NCBI GenBank assembly: GCA_049302185.1
Contig: JBAQLV010000023.1
Span: forward strand, 62,001-126,000
Source of the DNA: UBA1546 sp049302185
GTDB taxonomy: Bacteria; Nitrospirota; Thermodesulfovibrionia; Thermodesulfovibrionales; UBA1546
Length of the DNA stretch: 64,000 nt
Direction: 5' to 3'
Shown: piece after piece, positions 33,837 through 42,848 of the stretch
Position numbering within the stretch: the stretch's first letter is position 1
Layout: every line of letters starts with the position of its first letter
The notes under the pieces: generated by a model
What the model was told of the DNA's origin: nothing
The model's input: the letters and a program-made list of their open reading frames with translations, nothing else
Database searches by the model: none
Translations under genes and position numbers: made by a program

Positions 33837-34529
33837 CTATCCCTTCTTCCTTTCAATCCTCGCCTTTGCCTCTTCGGCAAATGGAGACTGAGGGAAGTCC
33901 TTCACAAGCTCTTCGTATTTCTTCTTTGCCTCTTCTGCCTTGCCCTGAGCCTCAAGTATCTTGCCTGACTCTATGAGAGAGAGGTCTTTGTATGTTCCTG
34001 TCTTATAATTGTAAAGCACGGCAAAAGATTTGAGGGCTTCTTCGGCGCTGCCTTTTTTCAGGCTGATCATCGCCATTTTATAATATGAAAGCGGGACAAA
34101 CTTCTCATCGTCAGGGAATTTCCGGTTCAAATCCTTCAGCGCATTTAATGACTCTTCGTATTCCCCGAGTTCATAATAGCAGTTCGCAATATAATACAGG
34201 GATACAGGTGATTTTCTTACGTCGTATGCCTTTTTGAATATCTCCGCTGCCTTTTTATAACGCTCCTCGCTTGCAACAGGCTGTTTCTGATAAAGCCCGT
34301 AGTATATTTTGTATGCCTCATATTCGAGCTTCTGAGCTTTGTTTTTCTGGGTATTGCTGTAGAGGAAAAAACCTCCGATTGCAATGGCTGATAAAACAAC
34401 AACAGCAAGTGCAGTTATTAAAAAACGCTTTCTCTCCTCTGCGGACTTTTTAAGCCTTGAAAGAGTTCCGCTTGCATCTGTTCCGGATGTTGTTTTCTTT
34501 ACAATCTTTTTCTTTATCGGCTTTGGCAT
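33837..34529 (-). CDS. Membrane-anchored TPR protein
   Basis: The 230-residue product has a basic cytoplasmic N-terminus (PKPIKKKIVKK), one membrane helix (about residues 37-57) and at least three TPR-like repeats in the exported part (SLYYIANCYYELGEYEESL, SYYKMAMISLKKGSAEEAL, SGKILEAQGKAEEAKKKYEEL). This is the layout of YfgM/BamD-like scaffolds of the envelope. Its partners are unknown. It overlaps the PHP gene stop by one base (TAATG), so it is translationally coupled to it. Confidence 0.8.
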   Translation of the reverse strand: MPKPIKKKIVKKTTSGTDASGTLSRLKKSAEERKRFLITALAVVVLSAIAIGGFFLYSNTQKNKAQKLEYEAYKIYYGLYQKQPVASEERYKKAAEIFKKAYDVRKSPVSLYYIANCYYELGEYEESLNALKDLNRKFPDDEKFVPLSYYKMAMISLKKGSAEEALKSFAVLYNYKTGTYKDLSLIESGKILEAQGKAEEAKKKYEELVKDFPQSPFAEEAKARIERKKG

Positions 34530-35185
34530 TAATCCCTCCTGAGCGCCTTTTCCACAAGAGCCTTGGAATTTTCAAAGACATATTCTATCCGATTTTCATC
34601 TATCCCTGCAGAAAGCAGTATCTTTTTCGCAGTCTCACCGGTTATTAAATCAGCGGGGCCGTGAGCATCTGTATTTATTACAAGGTGAACCCCGAATTTT
34701 ATTGCCTCTTTTGCAACATGCCCGTTAGAAAGCGAATGCCCTTTCCTTGATGTAATCTCAAGAGCAACGCCCTTCTCTTTTGCAAGGAGCAGGTCTTCTG
34801 TTGAGATAATGCCGGGATGCGAAACTATGTCAGCGCCTGCCTCTATTGCAGCCCTGTTTGTCCCTTCTGCCACGGGTTCTGCTATTGTCTCACCGTGAAC
34901 AACAACTATCTTTGCGCCAAGCTGTCTTGCCTCTTTAACCATGGAAGGAATCAGCGCAGGCGGAACGTGCGTGATTTCAGCGCCGGGGATTACAGTGATT
35001 GAGACAAAATCTTTTAAAGCTTTAAGCGCCCTTACAATCCTTGGTATCACAATATCAATATTTGACTGGTCAACATGGTCTGTAATGGCAATAGCCTTGT
35101 AACCTATTACCGATGCCCTTTGTATCAATTCAGCAGGCAATAGCTCTCCGTCGCTGAATAAACTATGTGTATGCAAATCAATCAT
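34529..35185 (-). CDS. PHP domain metal-dependent phosphoesterase
   Basis: The 218-residue product begins DLHTHSLFSDGELLP, the HxH metal motif of the PHP family. It continues with ITDHVDQSN, HGE, SHPG and the final NTDAH, which complete the trinuclear metal site. It is related to YcdX-like and histidinol-phosphatase PHP proteins, but the substrate cannot be read from the sequence. It is coupled to the downstream TPR gene. Confidence 0.85.
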   Translation of the reverse strand: MIDLHTHSLFSDGELLPAELIQRASVIGYKAIAITDHVDQSNIDIVIPRIVRALKALKDFVSITVIPGAEITHVPPALIPSMVKEARQLGAKIVVVHGETIAEPVAEGTNRAAIEAGADIVSHPGIISTEDLLLAKEKGVALEITSRKGHSLSNGHVAKEAIKFGVHLVINTDAHGPADLITGETAKKILLSAGIDENRIEYVFENSKALVEKALRRD

Positions 35186-35203
35186 ATCTGAGACAATATG
35201 ATA

Positions 35204-35986
35204 CTATATCATGCCTGCCCGTGCAAGAGTAATAACAATAACCTCTTTTGCGCCTGCCCTCATCAATGTCTTCGAACACTCTCTTGCTGTTGCGCCTGTT
35301 GTCATTACATCATCAAGAAGAAGCAGTCTCAGTTTGTTTATTTTTCCGCTGGCTTTAAATGCGCCTTTGAGATTTTTCATCCTCTCTTTAGCTCTTAAGC
35401 CTACCTGCGGAAGAGTGTCCTTTCTTTTTAAGAGCGTATCCATATAAAGAGGCGTCTTTAATTTTTTTGAGATTACTTTTGCCATGAGAAGCGATTGATT
35501 AAATCCCCTCTCCCTGAGAGCGCTTTTGCTGAGAGGAACAGGGATTATGCCGTCGCATTCAGGCATTTCAAGATTCAGAAACAATTTTCCCATAGGATTA
35601 GCAAGCCTTCTCAGCCCTGAAAATTTCATCAGATTAATTGCCTCTGCCAGCGCACCGGAGTAAATGCCATAATTTAGAACCATGGAAAATGAAGGTGCGT
35701 TTGTGAGACATTCCTTGCAGACAGTGGAATACACCGACACCAACGGAACAGCGCATATCCGGCATGAAGGCCCTGAATAACGCTTAATCCCGCTCCAGCA
35801 ATTTGTGCATATCGGTGAATGCTGATGACTGTCAGAGAGGTTACTGCACAAAGGGCATATTGAAGGATAGATTGAGTTCAGCAGCTGTGAGGCTACAGCA
35901 CATCCTCTGTTCTTAAGAGTGTCCCACACTTGCCGCACCTCGGGTTTTTTGACATCAGAATATTTCTCCGCGCATAATAAGTTCAT
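35204..35986 (-). CDS. comF: ComF family phosphoribosyltransferase-like protein
   Basis: ComF-type proteins support DNA uptake (with PriA and DprA) in competent bacteria. The product has an N-terminal zinc finger (CPLC...CTNC, then CRIC...CKEC) and a PRTase domain with LLLLDDVMTTGATARECS. The start is uncertain. ATG at 35986 overlaps purA by 32 bases; a GTG at 35935 would avoid this, and an earlier ATG lies at 36025. With type IV pilus genes in the window, natural transformation is plausible but not shown. Confidence 0.82.
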   Translation of the reverse strand: MNLLCAEKYSDVKKPEVRQVWDTLKNRGCAVASQLLNSIYPSICPLCSNLSDSHQHSPICTNCWSGIKRYSGPSCRICAVPLVSVYSTVCKECLTNAPSFSMVLNYGIYSGALAEAINLMKFSGLRRLANPMGKLFLNLEMPECDGIIPVPLSKSALRERGFNQSLLMAKVISKKLKTPLYMDTLLKRKDTLPQVGLRAKERMKNLKGAFKASGKINKLRLLLLDDVMTTGATARECSKTLMRAGAKEVIVITLARAGMI

Positions 35987-37241
35987 CCCTTTTCTGGCCT
36001 GAAGAGATGATCCGGACTTTAACATTAAGCATACGCTCTATCTCTTTAACATACGATTGCGCTGTTGATGGAAGTTTCTCAAAACTCTTTACTCCGCCTG
36101 TATTTTCCTTCCAACCGCTAACCTCTTCATAAACAGGTTCGCACTTTTCCAAAATGTTCAGTTCCTTCGGAAATTCTTCATAGAGCCTGCCTTCACACCT
36201 GTACGCAGTGCATATCTTAATCTTCTCAAGACCGTCAAGTATATCAAGCTTTGTCAGCACAATTCCGCTGAACCCGTTTACCCTTACAGCATACCTCAGC
36301 GCCACCATATCAAGCCAGCCGCATCTCCTCGGCCTTCCCGTAGTGGCTCCGTATTCGCCGCCCTTTTCTCTTATCTTCTCTCCGAGGGAGTCTTTTATTT
36401 CTGTGGGGAACGGCCCTTCACCCACCCTCGTAGTGTAAGCCTTAACAATGCCGATAACGCTGGAAATCTTTGTGGGGCTGACGCCAAGCCCTGTGCATGC
36501 TCCTCCTGCAGCAGCGCTCGAGGATGTGACATACGGGTATGTGCCGTGGTCAACGTCAAGGAGTGTGCCCTGCGCGCCTTCAAAGAGCAGGTTTTTATTT
36601 TCATCAATCATCCTGTTCACAATTACATCCGAGTCAGCAATACAGCCTGAAAGCCTCTCTGCGTATCTCATGTATTCGCTGTATATAGCATCTAAATCAA
36701 ACGCAGGGGCATTATAGAGAACCTTAAGGAGATGGTTTATGCCTACAAGATTGTTTTTAAGCTTTTCCTTGAATACATCAGGATAAAGCAATTCGCCTGC
36801 CCTTATTCCTGTCCTTGCTGTCTTGTCAACATAGGCAGGCCCTATTCCTTTGCCTGTTGTCCCGATTTTTTTTGAACCTTTAAGCCTTTCCTGTTCTCTT
36901 TCAATTGCAGCATGATACGGCATTATCAGGTGGGAGCTTCTGCTCAGGAAAAGATTTTCCCCTACCTCAATCCCGCGTTTTATCAACCCGTCCATTTCTT
37001 CAATCATGGACTTCGGCTCAACAACCACTCCGTTGCCGATTATGCACGTCTTCCCTTTATGAAGAATTCCGGAAGGGATGATATGAAGAACAAATTTTTC
37101 ATTGTTTATTACAACGGTGTGGCCTGCATTGTGGCCTCCCTGATACCGGGCAACCGCATCGGCTTTTTCCGTGAGCACATCAACAATCTTTCCCTTGCCT
37201 TCATCGCCCCACTGGCCGCCAACTATCACTACAACAGACAT
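35955..37241 (-). CDS. purA: Adenylosuccinate synthetase
   Basis: PurA joins IMP and aspartate with GTP, the first committed step to AMP. The 428-residue product opens with GGQWGDEGKGKIVD (catalytic Asp and P-loop) and GHNAGHTVV with the catalytic His. LFEGAQGTLLDVDHGTYP and TTGRPRRCGWLD are also present. Length is normal. It follows serA by 22 bases on the same strand and overlaps the beginning of comF. Confidence 0.97.
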   Translation of the reverse strand: MSVVVIVGGQWGDEGKGKIVDVLTEKADAVARYQGGHNAGHTVVINNEKFVLHIIPSGILHKGKTCIIGNGVVVEPKSMIEEMDGLIKRGIEVGENLFLSRSSHLIMPYHAAIEREQERLKGSKKIGTTGKGIGPAYVDKTARTGIRAGELLYPDVFKEKLKNNLVGINHLLKVLYNAPAFDLDAIYSEYMRYAERLSGCIADSDVIVNRMIDENKNLLFEGAQGTLLDVDHGTYPYVTSSSAAAGGACTGLGVSPTKISSVIGIVKAYTTRVGEGPFPTEIKDSLGEKIREKGGEYGATTGRPRRCGWLDMVALRYAVRVNGFSGIVLTKLDILDGLEKIKICTAYRCEGRLYEEFPKELNILEKCEPVYEEVSGWKENTGGVKSFEKLPSTAQSYVKEIERMLNVKVRIISSGQKRDELIMRGEIF

Positions 37242-37263
37242 TTTACCCTCTTCATATTAAATT

Positions 37264-38841
37264 TTAGAGATTCAGCACCTTTACAGAAAGGATATTCGGC
37301 ATCTTTTTTATCTCATCAAGCTGACGGGATGTCACAGGAGAATCAATGCTCATCACGGATATCGCCGTACCTCCTGCGCTCTCCCTTCCAAAATGCATAC
37401 GGGCTATATTGATATTGTTCTTGCCGAAGAATGCGCCCAGATTCCCGATTACTCCGGGCTTGTCCACATTATATATAAACAGCATTATCCCTTCAGGCAC
37501 TATCTCCACTACAAAGTTGTCTACCTGCACAATCCTCGGGTCTTTTTTGCTGAATAATGTGCCTGCGAAATACCTCTCCTTATCTTTTGCCTTTATTCTT
37601 AAGGCAAGCATACTCTGGTAATCGCCTGCCTCAGCAGTCTTCGTCTCCTTGACCTCTATGCCGCGCTCCTTTGCAATAAAAGGAGCATTAACGAAATTCA
37701 CTGTCTCTTCAAGTATCGGCGTGAGCAAGCCTTTTAATGCTGCTATTGTGACAGGAGCAGTGTTAAGCTCCGAAACATCTCCCATATATTCTATCGTAAC
37801 TCCGGTAATGCCGCCTTCGAACACCTGCGCTGCAAAACTCCCGAGTTTCTCCGCAAGATTCAGATAGGGCTGAAGCCTTGCCACCTGATCAGCAGGGATT
37901 GAAGGGAAATTTACAGCGTTTCTTATTGTGCCGCGCACAAGGTAGTCTGCAATCTGTTCCGCAACCGCGATTGCAACATTTTCCTGAGCCTCTTCTGTAG
38001 CTGCGCCAAGATGCGGCGTGCATATTACATTATCAAGCCCTATCAGTGAAAAATCCTCAGGAGGCTCTTTTTCAAAGACATCAAGCGCAGCGCCTGCAAC
38101 CCTGCCGCTTTTCAACGCCTCATACATATCCTTCTCGTTTATTATCCCTCCCCTTGCGCAGTTGATAATCCTGACCCCATTTTTCATTTTCCTGATGGTT
38201 TCTGAATTTATGAGGTTCCTTGTTTCAGGGGTCAGAGGCGTATGTATCGTAATGAAATCCGACCTGCTGAAAAGCTCATCAAGTGAGACTTTTTCTATGC
38301 CCAAAGCCTTTGCCCTGTCATCGCTGAGAAACGGGTCATAGGCTACCACAACCATCTCAAGCCCCTGCGCCTTTTTAGCAACCTGATTGCCGATGCTGCC
38401 GAGGCCTATAATGCCGAGAGTTTTGTTGAAGAGCTCAACCCCCATAAATTTTTTCTTTTCCCATTGCCCTGCCTTCATAGAAGCAGTCGCCTGAGGAACC
38501 ATTCTCGCAAGTGAAAATAAAAGGGCAATTGTATGCTCTGCTGTTGTAATCGTATTGCCTCCCGGCGTGTTCATTACAACAATACCTTTTTTTGATGCGG
38601 CAGCTTTGTCTACATTATCAAGTCCCGAACCTGCCCTGCCTATTACCTTAAGGTTTTTTGCAGCCTCAATAATCTCTGCCGTGGCCTTTGTAGCGCTCCT
38701 TATGACAAGACCGTGATATTCACCGATGCATGCCTTAAGCTCATCAGGCTTCATGCCTGTTTTGACATCAACATCAAGACCTGCTTTTTTAAGTATCTCA
38801 ACTCCTTTGTCCGAGATCTTGTCGCTTACCAGAACCTTCAT
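37264..38841 (-). CDS. serA: D-3-phosphoglycerate dehydrogenase
   Basis: SerA oxidises 3-phosphoglycerate in serine synthesis. The 525-residue length shows the long form with an intervening (ASB) domain and a C-terminal ACT domain. The NAD-binding motif is LGIIGLGSIGNQVA, substrate motifs are VIGRAGSGLDNVD and NCARGGIINE, and HLGAATEEAQENVA holds the catalytic His. The ACT domain (about 450-525, DKPGVIGNLGAFFG) suggests feedback control by serine. It starts the serA-purA-comF run. Confidence 0.97.
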   Translation of the reverse strand: MKVLVSDKISDKGVEILKKAGLDVDVKTGMKPDELKACIGEYHGLVIRSATKATAEIIEAAKNLKVIGRAGSGLDNVDKAAASKKGIVVMNTPGGNTITTAEHTIALLFSLARMVPQATASMKAGQWEKKKFMGVELFNKTLGIIGLGSIGNQVAKKAQGLEMVVVAYDPFLSDDRAKALGIEKVSLDELFSRSDFITIHTPLTPETRNLINSETIRKMKNGVRIINCARGGIINEKDMYEALKSGRVAGAALDVFEKEPPEDFSLIGLDNVICTPHLGAATEEAQENVAIAVAEQIADYLVRGTIRNAVNFPSIPADQVARLQPYLNLAEKLGSFAAQVFEGGITGVTIEYMGDVSELNTAPVTIAALKGLLTPILEETVNFVNAPFIAKERGIEVKETKTAEAGDYQSMLALRIKAKDKERYFAGTLFSKKDPRIVQVDNFVVEIVPEGIMLFIYNVDKPGVIGNLGAFFGKNNINIARMHFGRESAGGTAISVMSIDSPVTSRQLDEIKKMPNILSVKVLNL

Positions 38842-38932
38842 CTTTCCTCCGCAAATTTATAGCCTTTTAAACTCTTAAGAATAACACAGCAGTAAAAACC
38901 TTGACAAGAGCAGGATTCTGCGCGCTTATAGG

Positions 38933-40021
38933 CTAAATAAGATCCCTCACTTTTTCTGGATTAAATCTCTCAGAGTCTAATACGCCGTGGACAAATCTGA
39001 ATATCATCTTACGCTGCTTAGGTGTCACTTCGGGATAGAACACAGGATTTGCAACAACAGCGCCCCTGAACGCAAAAAACGGCGCAAGCATTTCATAAAT
39101 CTCATCGTCTCCGGATAATCTCACATATTCATTAAAAAATAATTTAAGCCCTTCAAGATACGGCCCCGCAATGTCATTGTAATTTTTTATTGAGAAAAAG
39201 ATATAGTTTATTGCGAGGGCTGTTACATCATCCGCAGGCTCTCCCCACGGTCCCCTGCTCCTGTCAAGAAGAATAAAATCTACCCCCCCTCTGCCCCCCC
39301 TTGACAAGGGGGGGATGGGGGGGTGGCTTCTGACTTCCTTGAACCATATATTCCCAGGATGAAAGTCTCCGTGAATCTGGGAAAGCCTCTTATGTTTAGG
39401 CTTTAACTTATAAATCCAGTCCACTGATTTTTTGATTATGCCGGACATCTCATTATAAGAAAGCGACCCGTCAGGATATGTATCAAAAACACCCATGAGG
39501 CACTCGCCGTGACCGACTGTATCTCTCAACTTCCTCCAGTAAAGTGTCTTTGACTCTTTTTTTGTTGAATGAATCTCAGCGAGATAAGATGCCATTGCCC
39601 TTATCTTTTCAATGTCAGATGTCTCAAGCCTTTCTTTATGAGCAAATTCATTAAGGTCATTGAAATAATGCCTGCCCTCTCCCTTCTCCATCAAGAGGTA
39701 ATATTCTTTCCCGCCGCCGATTGATTTTATTGAACCGTTTTTCAATTCAGAAAGCACATCAACAGCCTTCACATGTTTTGAGAGGTTATTGAATTCATCA
39801 AGGTCAAGAAGGAATATGCCTGCCCTGTCAGATGGATACTCATGCCCGAAACCTTCCGGCATAAGGGTTTTTACGACATAAGATTCAGTCCCTTTCTTCT
39901 TTTTGATTTCTACGAGAAAGCCCGCTCCATGAACACCGGAGCCGAGTTTTTTGATTTTTATCCGCGTAACACCCCTGAATTTCTTCTTAAGATAGGTCTT
40001 TAATGCCTTCTCGTTAATCAC
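38933..40021 (-). CDS. APH-family phosphotransferase of unknown substrate
   Basis: The 362-residue product has the aminoglycoside/choline kinase fold. It carries a glycine-rich loop (KLGSGVHGAGFLVE), a lysine strand (YVVKTLM), the catalytic loop HGDFHPGNIWF and a DRSRGPWGEPADD segment in place of the usual DFD. The start is GTG at 40021 and overlaps the PfkB gene stop (GTGA). An in-frame C/G repeat encodes about residues 232-247, between the catalytic loop and the metal-binding aspartate. The substrate may be a small sugar or nucleoside metabolite handled with the PfkB neighbour. Confidence 0.8.
   Translation of the reverse strand: MINEKALKTYLKKKFRGVTRIKIKKLGSGVHGAGFLVEIKKKKGTESYVVKTLMPEGFGHEYPSDRAGIFLLDLDEFNNLSKHVKAVDVLSELKNGSIKSIGGGKEYYLLMEKGEGRHYFNDLNEFAHKERLETSDIEKIRAMASYLAEIHSTKKESKTLYWRKLRDTVGHGECLMGVFDTYPDGSLSYNEMSGIIKKSVDWIYKLKPKHKRLSQIHGDFHPGNIWFKEVRSHPPIPPLSRGGRGGVDFILLDRSRGPWGEPADDVTALAINYIFFSIKNYNDIAGPYLEGLKLFFNEYVRLSGDDEIYEMLAPFFAFRGAVVANPVFYPEVTPKQRKMIFRFVHGVLDSERFNPEKVRDLI
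39281..39326. repeat. C/G inverted repeat inside the phosphotransferase gene
   Basis: TACCCCCCC and GGGGGGGTG ends surround CCCCCCCTTGACAAGGGGGGG. In the coding frame it reads HPPIPPLSRGGRGGV. It is related to the aroC insertion at 6979-7028. Confidence 0.75.
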
Positions 40022-40950
40022 ATCTCTCCAAAATTACTCCTGTACCTTTGACTGAAATCATCATAACTAAAATAATGCTCCTGAGTTCCGTATTTCTCTA
40101 TGGCATATACCGCCGCAACAGCGCCCATTTTAGCTCCTGTTTCGAGGTCTTTTCCCATTGCAATCCCTTTAAGCAAACCTGCCCTGAACGCATCGCCCGC
40201 GCCTGTAGGGTCAACAACAGTGTCTACTTTTGCCGGAGGGATTTGGATATCGGACTCGCCTGTGCTGATTAAAGAGCCTTTCTCTCCCAGTGTTGTGATA
40301 ATAGTTTTTGTCAGGCGCAAAAGATCCTTTTTATTCATTCCTGTCATCTTCATTACCATCTCAAGCTCATAATCATTGGAGACAAGCATCGTTGAACCTT
40401 CAATCCATTCTCTCAGTGATTCCTTTTCCCACGCAGTCAGAGACTGCCCTGGGTCGCAGATATATCTGATGCCTTCTTTCTTGCATGCCCGTGCATAATC
40501 AGCCATGTCCTGAAGATTTCCCGGCGCGATAAGTGCAATTGAGTCGCGAGGAGAAGCGCTGTTGAATTTATATCCCGACTGATATTTCATTGCTCCGGGA
40601 TTAAACCCTGTTATCTGGTTGTCTGCCCTGTCAGTTGTTATGTAAGCGCCCGCAGTAAACTCATTCTCTATAATCTTTATGCCTTCAACCGAAATACCGC
40701 TTTTTTTAAGCCAGTCAAAATAATTTGCATAGTCTTTGCCTATTGTCGCAAGAATAACCGGCATCTCATTGAGAAGGCTCAGCGAATAGGCGACATTCCC
40801 TGCCGTGCCTCCGAACTTTTCTATCATCCCGTTAACCGTAAAGCACACATTCAATATGTGTATCTTGTCAGGCAGGATGTGGTCTGAAAATCTCCCCGGA
40901 AAATCCATAATCCTGTCATAAGCCATCGAGCCTGAGATGTAAATATTCAT
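40018..40950 (-). CDS. PfkB family carbohydrate or nucleoside kinase
   Basis: The 310-residue product is a ribokinase-like enzyme. It has GGTAGNVAYSLSLL at the N-terminal sugar-binding region, TTLGEKGSLIS and the anion hole with catalytic Asp in DPTGAGDAFRAGLLKG. GSMAYDRIMDFPGRF and the short length resemble adenosine-kinase-like members. The substrate cannot be fixed by eye. It is coupled by four bases to the downstream phosphotransferase and lies ten bases after uvrC. Confidence 0.88.
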   Translation of the reverse strand: MNIYISGSMAYDRIMDFPGRFSDHILPDKIHILNVCFTVNGMIEKFGGTAGNVAYSLSLLNEMPVILATIGKDYANYFDWLKKSGISVEGIKIIENEFTAGAYITTDRADNQITGFNPGAMKYQSGYKFNSASPRDSIALIAPGNLQDMADYARACKKEGIRYICDPGQSLTAWEKESLREWIEGSTMLVSNDYELEMVMKMTGMNKKDLLRLTKTIITTLGEKGSLISTGESDIQIPPAKVDTVVDPTGAGDAFRAGLLKGIAMGKDLETGAKMGAVAAVYAIEKYGTQEHYFSYDDFSQRYRSNFGEM

Positions 40951-40960
40951 TTTTATCCCT

Positions 40961-42781
40961 CTATTCAGCTTGATTTTTCAGCGATTCGATAACTTTTTGT
41001 GCAATCTTCCTGTTAAACCTCTTTATCCCTGCAATATCATCAATGCCTGCTCCTCTTATACCTTCTATACTACCAAAATGTCTTAAAAGAGCAAGCCTCC
41101 TTTTTTCTCCTATGCCCGGAATTTTCTTGAGCGGGGATTCCATGAGCCTTTTATCCCTCAATTTCCTGTGGAAACTTACAGCGAATCTGTGCGCCTCGTC
41201 CCTTATTTTTTTAAGGAGCAGTGACGAGGGAGTTTTATCCTCAAGGTCAACGGGCTTATCAAGAGATAAAGCAAAGGCCCTGTCAGGTTTTTTTGCTATG
41301 GAGATTATTTCTGCGCTCTTAACGCCGGATTCGTCAAATGCCTTTTTTGCAGCTTCAAGCTGTCCCCTGCCGCCGTCAATTATTGTGAGTGACGGAAGTT
41401 TTTCGCCGAGATTTTTTATAACCCTTCCTGTTATCTCTTCAATCATTGAGTAATCATCCATGCCTTTAACTGTCTTGATTTTCATATGCCTGTACATATC
41501 CTTTTTGAACCAGCCTTCTGCCCAGTATACAAATGCGCCTACTGATTCGCTTCCTGATATTGTTGAGACATCAAGTGCGCCGATGCTGCGAGGGACATTT
41601 TTAAGAACAAGCCTTTCTTTCAATGTTTTTAGAATCTCTTTAATGTCTGTCTTTCCTCTGCTCTTAAATATTATCCCCGCATTCTCCTCCGCCATTTTGA
41701 GGAGTTCAAGCTTCCTGCCTTCAGCTCGTAGAGTCGAGTCTACGACCGGCATTGTAATCTTTACTCTCCTGCCTTTTTTATCTTTAAGCCAAGCTGTCAG
41801 CGTCCTCATCTCATCAGGACGCTGCCTGAGCACAATCTCATCAGGAGGAATTATTTCTTTTGCATAAAACTGCTCTATGAAATTGTGAAAAAGTTCTCCT
41901 GTCGTAATTCCCGATGTATCCTTCAGGTGAAAATCCTTTGTCCCTATCATAACGCCGTTCCTTATGAAAAAAATCAGCGCTACAGTCTCTTTGCCTTCTC
42001 CATAAAAACCTATGACATCAATATCCCCGAGTTCAGGCGCTACGACCTTCTGTGATTCCCATATATGCCTCAGATTGTTTATGCTGTCTCTGACTTTTGC
42101 AGCGTCTTCAAATCTTAATTCCTCCGAGAACCTCTCCATCCTTTTTTCAAGCTCATCAAGAAGCTCTTTTTTCTCTCCCTGAAGAAAAAGCTTCACATCC
42201 TCCACAATCCTCATATACTCTTCTTTGCTTATAAGTCCGCCGCATGGCGCCGGGCATTTTCCCATCTGGCGCTGGATGCACGGTCGCATTGGTCTGTCGA
42301 GGGAATATTTGCATGGCCTAATCGGGAAATTCCTCCTTATGAATGCAACAGCCTCCCACATGCTACGTGCAGGGACATAAGGCCCGAAATAGAGAGCTCC
42401 GTCCTTTTTAATCCTTCTTACAACCTCAAGCCTTGGCCATTCTTCATTAACCGTGAGTTTCAGATAGGGGTAGTTCTTGTCATCCCTCAATATTATGTTA
42501 AAGCGGGGTTTATACTGCTTTATCATATTTGCTTCAAGTACAAGAGCCTCAAGTTCGTTGCCTGTTACAATATAAGAGAAGTCTTTTATATTTTTCACCA
42601 TTGAAGATTTTCTTGCATCTCGTAGAGTCGAGTCTACGACAAGTTCAGCAGACTTCCGGAAATAACTCCGCAAACGGTTCCTCAGGTTTTTTGCCTTGCC
42701 GACATAAAGGACATCCTCTTTAGCGCCTTTGAGCAGATAGACTCCGGGTCTTGGAGGGATAAGTGAGAGCTTCTCAATCAT
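40961..42781 (-). CDS. uvrC: Excinuclease ABC subunit C
   Basis: UvrC makes both incisions in nucleotide excision repair. The 606-residue product has a GIY-YIG nuclease (PGVYLLKG...VLYVGKAKNLRNRL), a Cys-rich linker, a UVR motif (LRFEDAAKVRDSI), an RNase H-like domain and a C-terminal helix-hairpin-helix pair (KKIPGIGEKRRLALLRHFG). Two copies of the 22-bp element are in frame. One gives VVDSTLRD at about residues 48-54, in the nuclease domain. The other gives VVDSTLRA at about residues 346-352. Each adds about seven residues relative to E. coli UvrC. Confidence 0.97.
   Translation of the reverse strand: MIEKLSLIPPRPGVYLLKGAKEDVLYVGKAKNLRNRLRSYFRKSAELVVDSTLRDARKSSMVKNIKDFSYIVTGNELEALVLEANMIKQYKPRFNIILRDDKNYPYLKLTVNEEWPRLEVVRRIKKDGALYFGPYVPARSMWEAVAFIRRNFPIRPCKYSLDRPMRPCIQRQMGKCPAPCGGLISKEEYMRIVEDVKLFLQGEKKELLDELEKRMERFSEELRFEDAAKVRDSINNLRHIWESQKVVAPELGDIDVIGFYGEGKETVALIFFIRNGVMIGTKDFHLKDTSGITTGELFHNFIEQFYAKEIIPPDEIVLRQRPDEMRTLTAWLKDKKGRRVKITMPVVDSTLRAEGRKLELLKMAEENAGIIFKSRGKTDIKEILKTLKERLVLKNVPRSIGALDVSTISGSESVGAFVYWAEGWFKKDMYRHMKIKTVKGMDDYSMIEEITGRVIKNLGEKLPSLTIIDGGRGQLEAAKKAFDESGVKSAEIISIAKKPDRAFALSLDKPVDLEDKTPSSLLLKKIRDEAHRFAVSFHRKLRDKRLMESPLKKIPGIGEKRRLALLRHFGSIEGIRGAGIDDIAGIKRFNRKIAQKVIESLKNQAE
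41725..41746. repeat. 22-bp palindromic element, uvrC copy 1
   Basis: Core CGTAGAGTCGAGTCTACG flanked by CT and AC. Arms CGTAGA and TCTACG pair around GTCGAG. It is identical over 22 bases to the copy at 42619-42640. Confidence 0.8.
42619..42640. repeat. 22-bp palindromic element, uvrC copy 2
   Basis: Identical over 22 bases to 41725-41746. It lies in the GIY-YIG domain between the RSYFRKSAE strand and the SYIVTGNELEALVLE helix. Confidence 0.8.
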
Positions 42782-42848
42782 AATAAATACTAACTATGGA
42801 TAGTATGACACGTCAAGAACGGAAGAGACTGAATGAATGCCCCTGATA

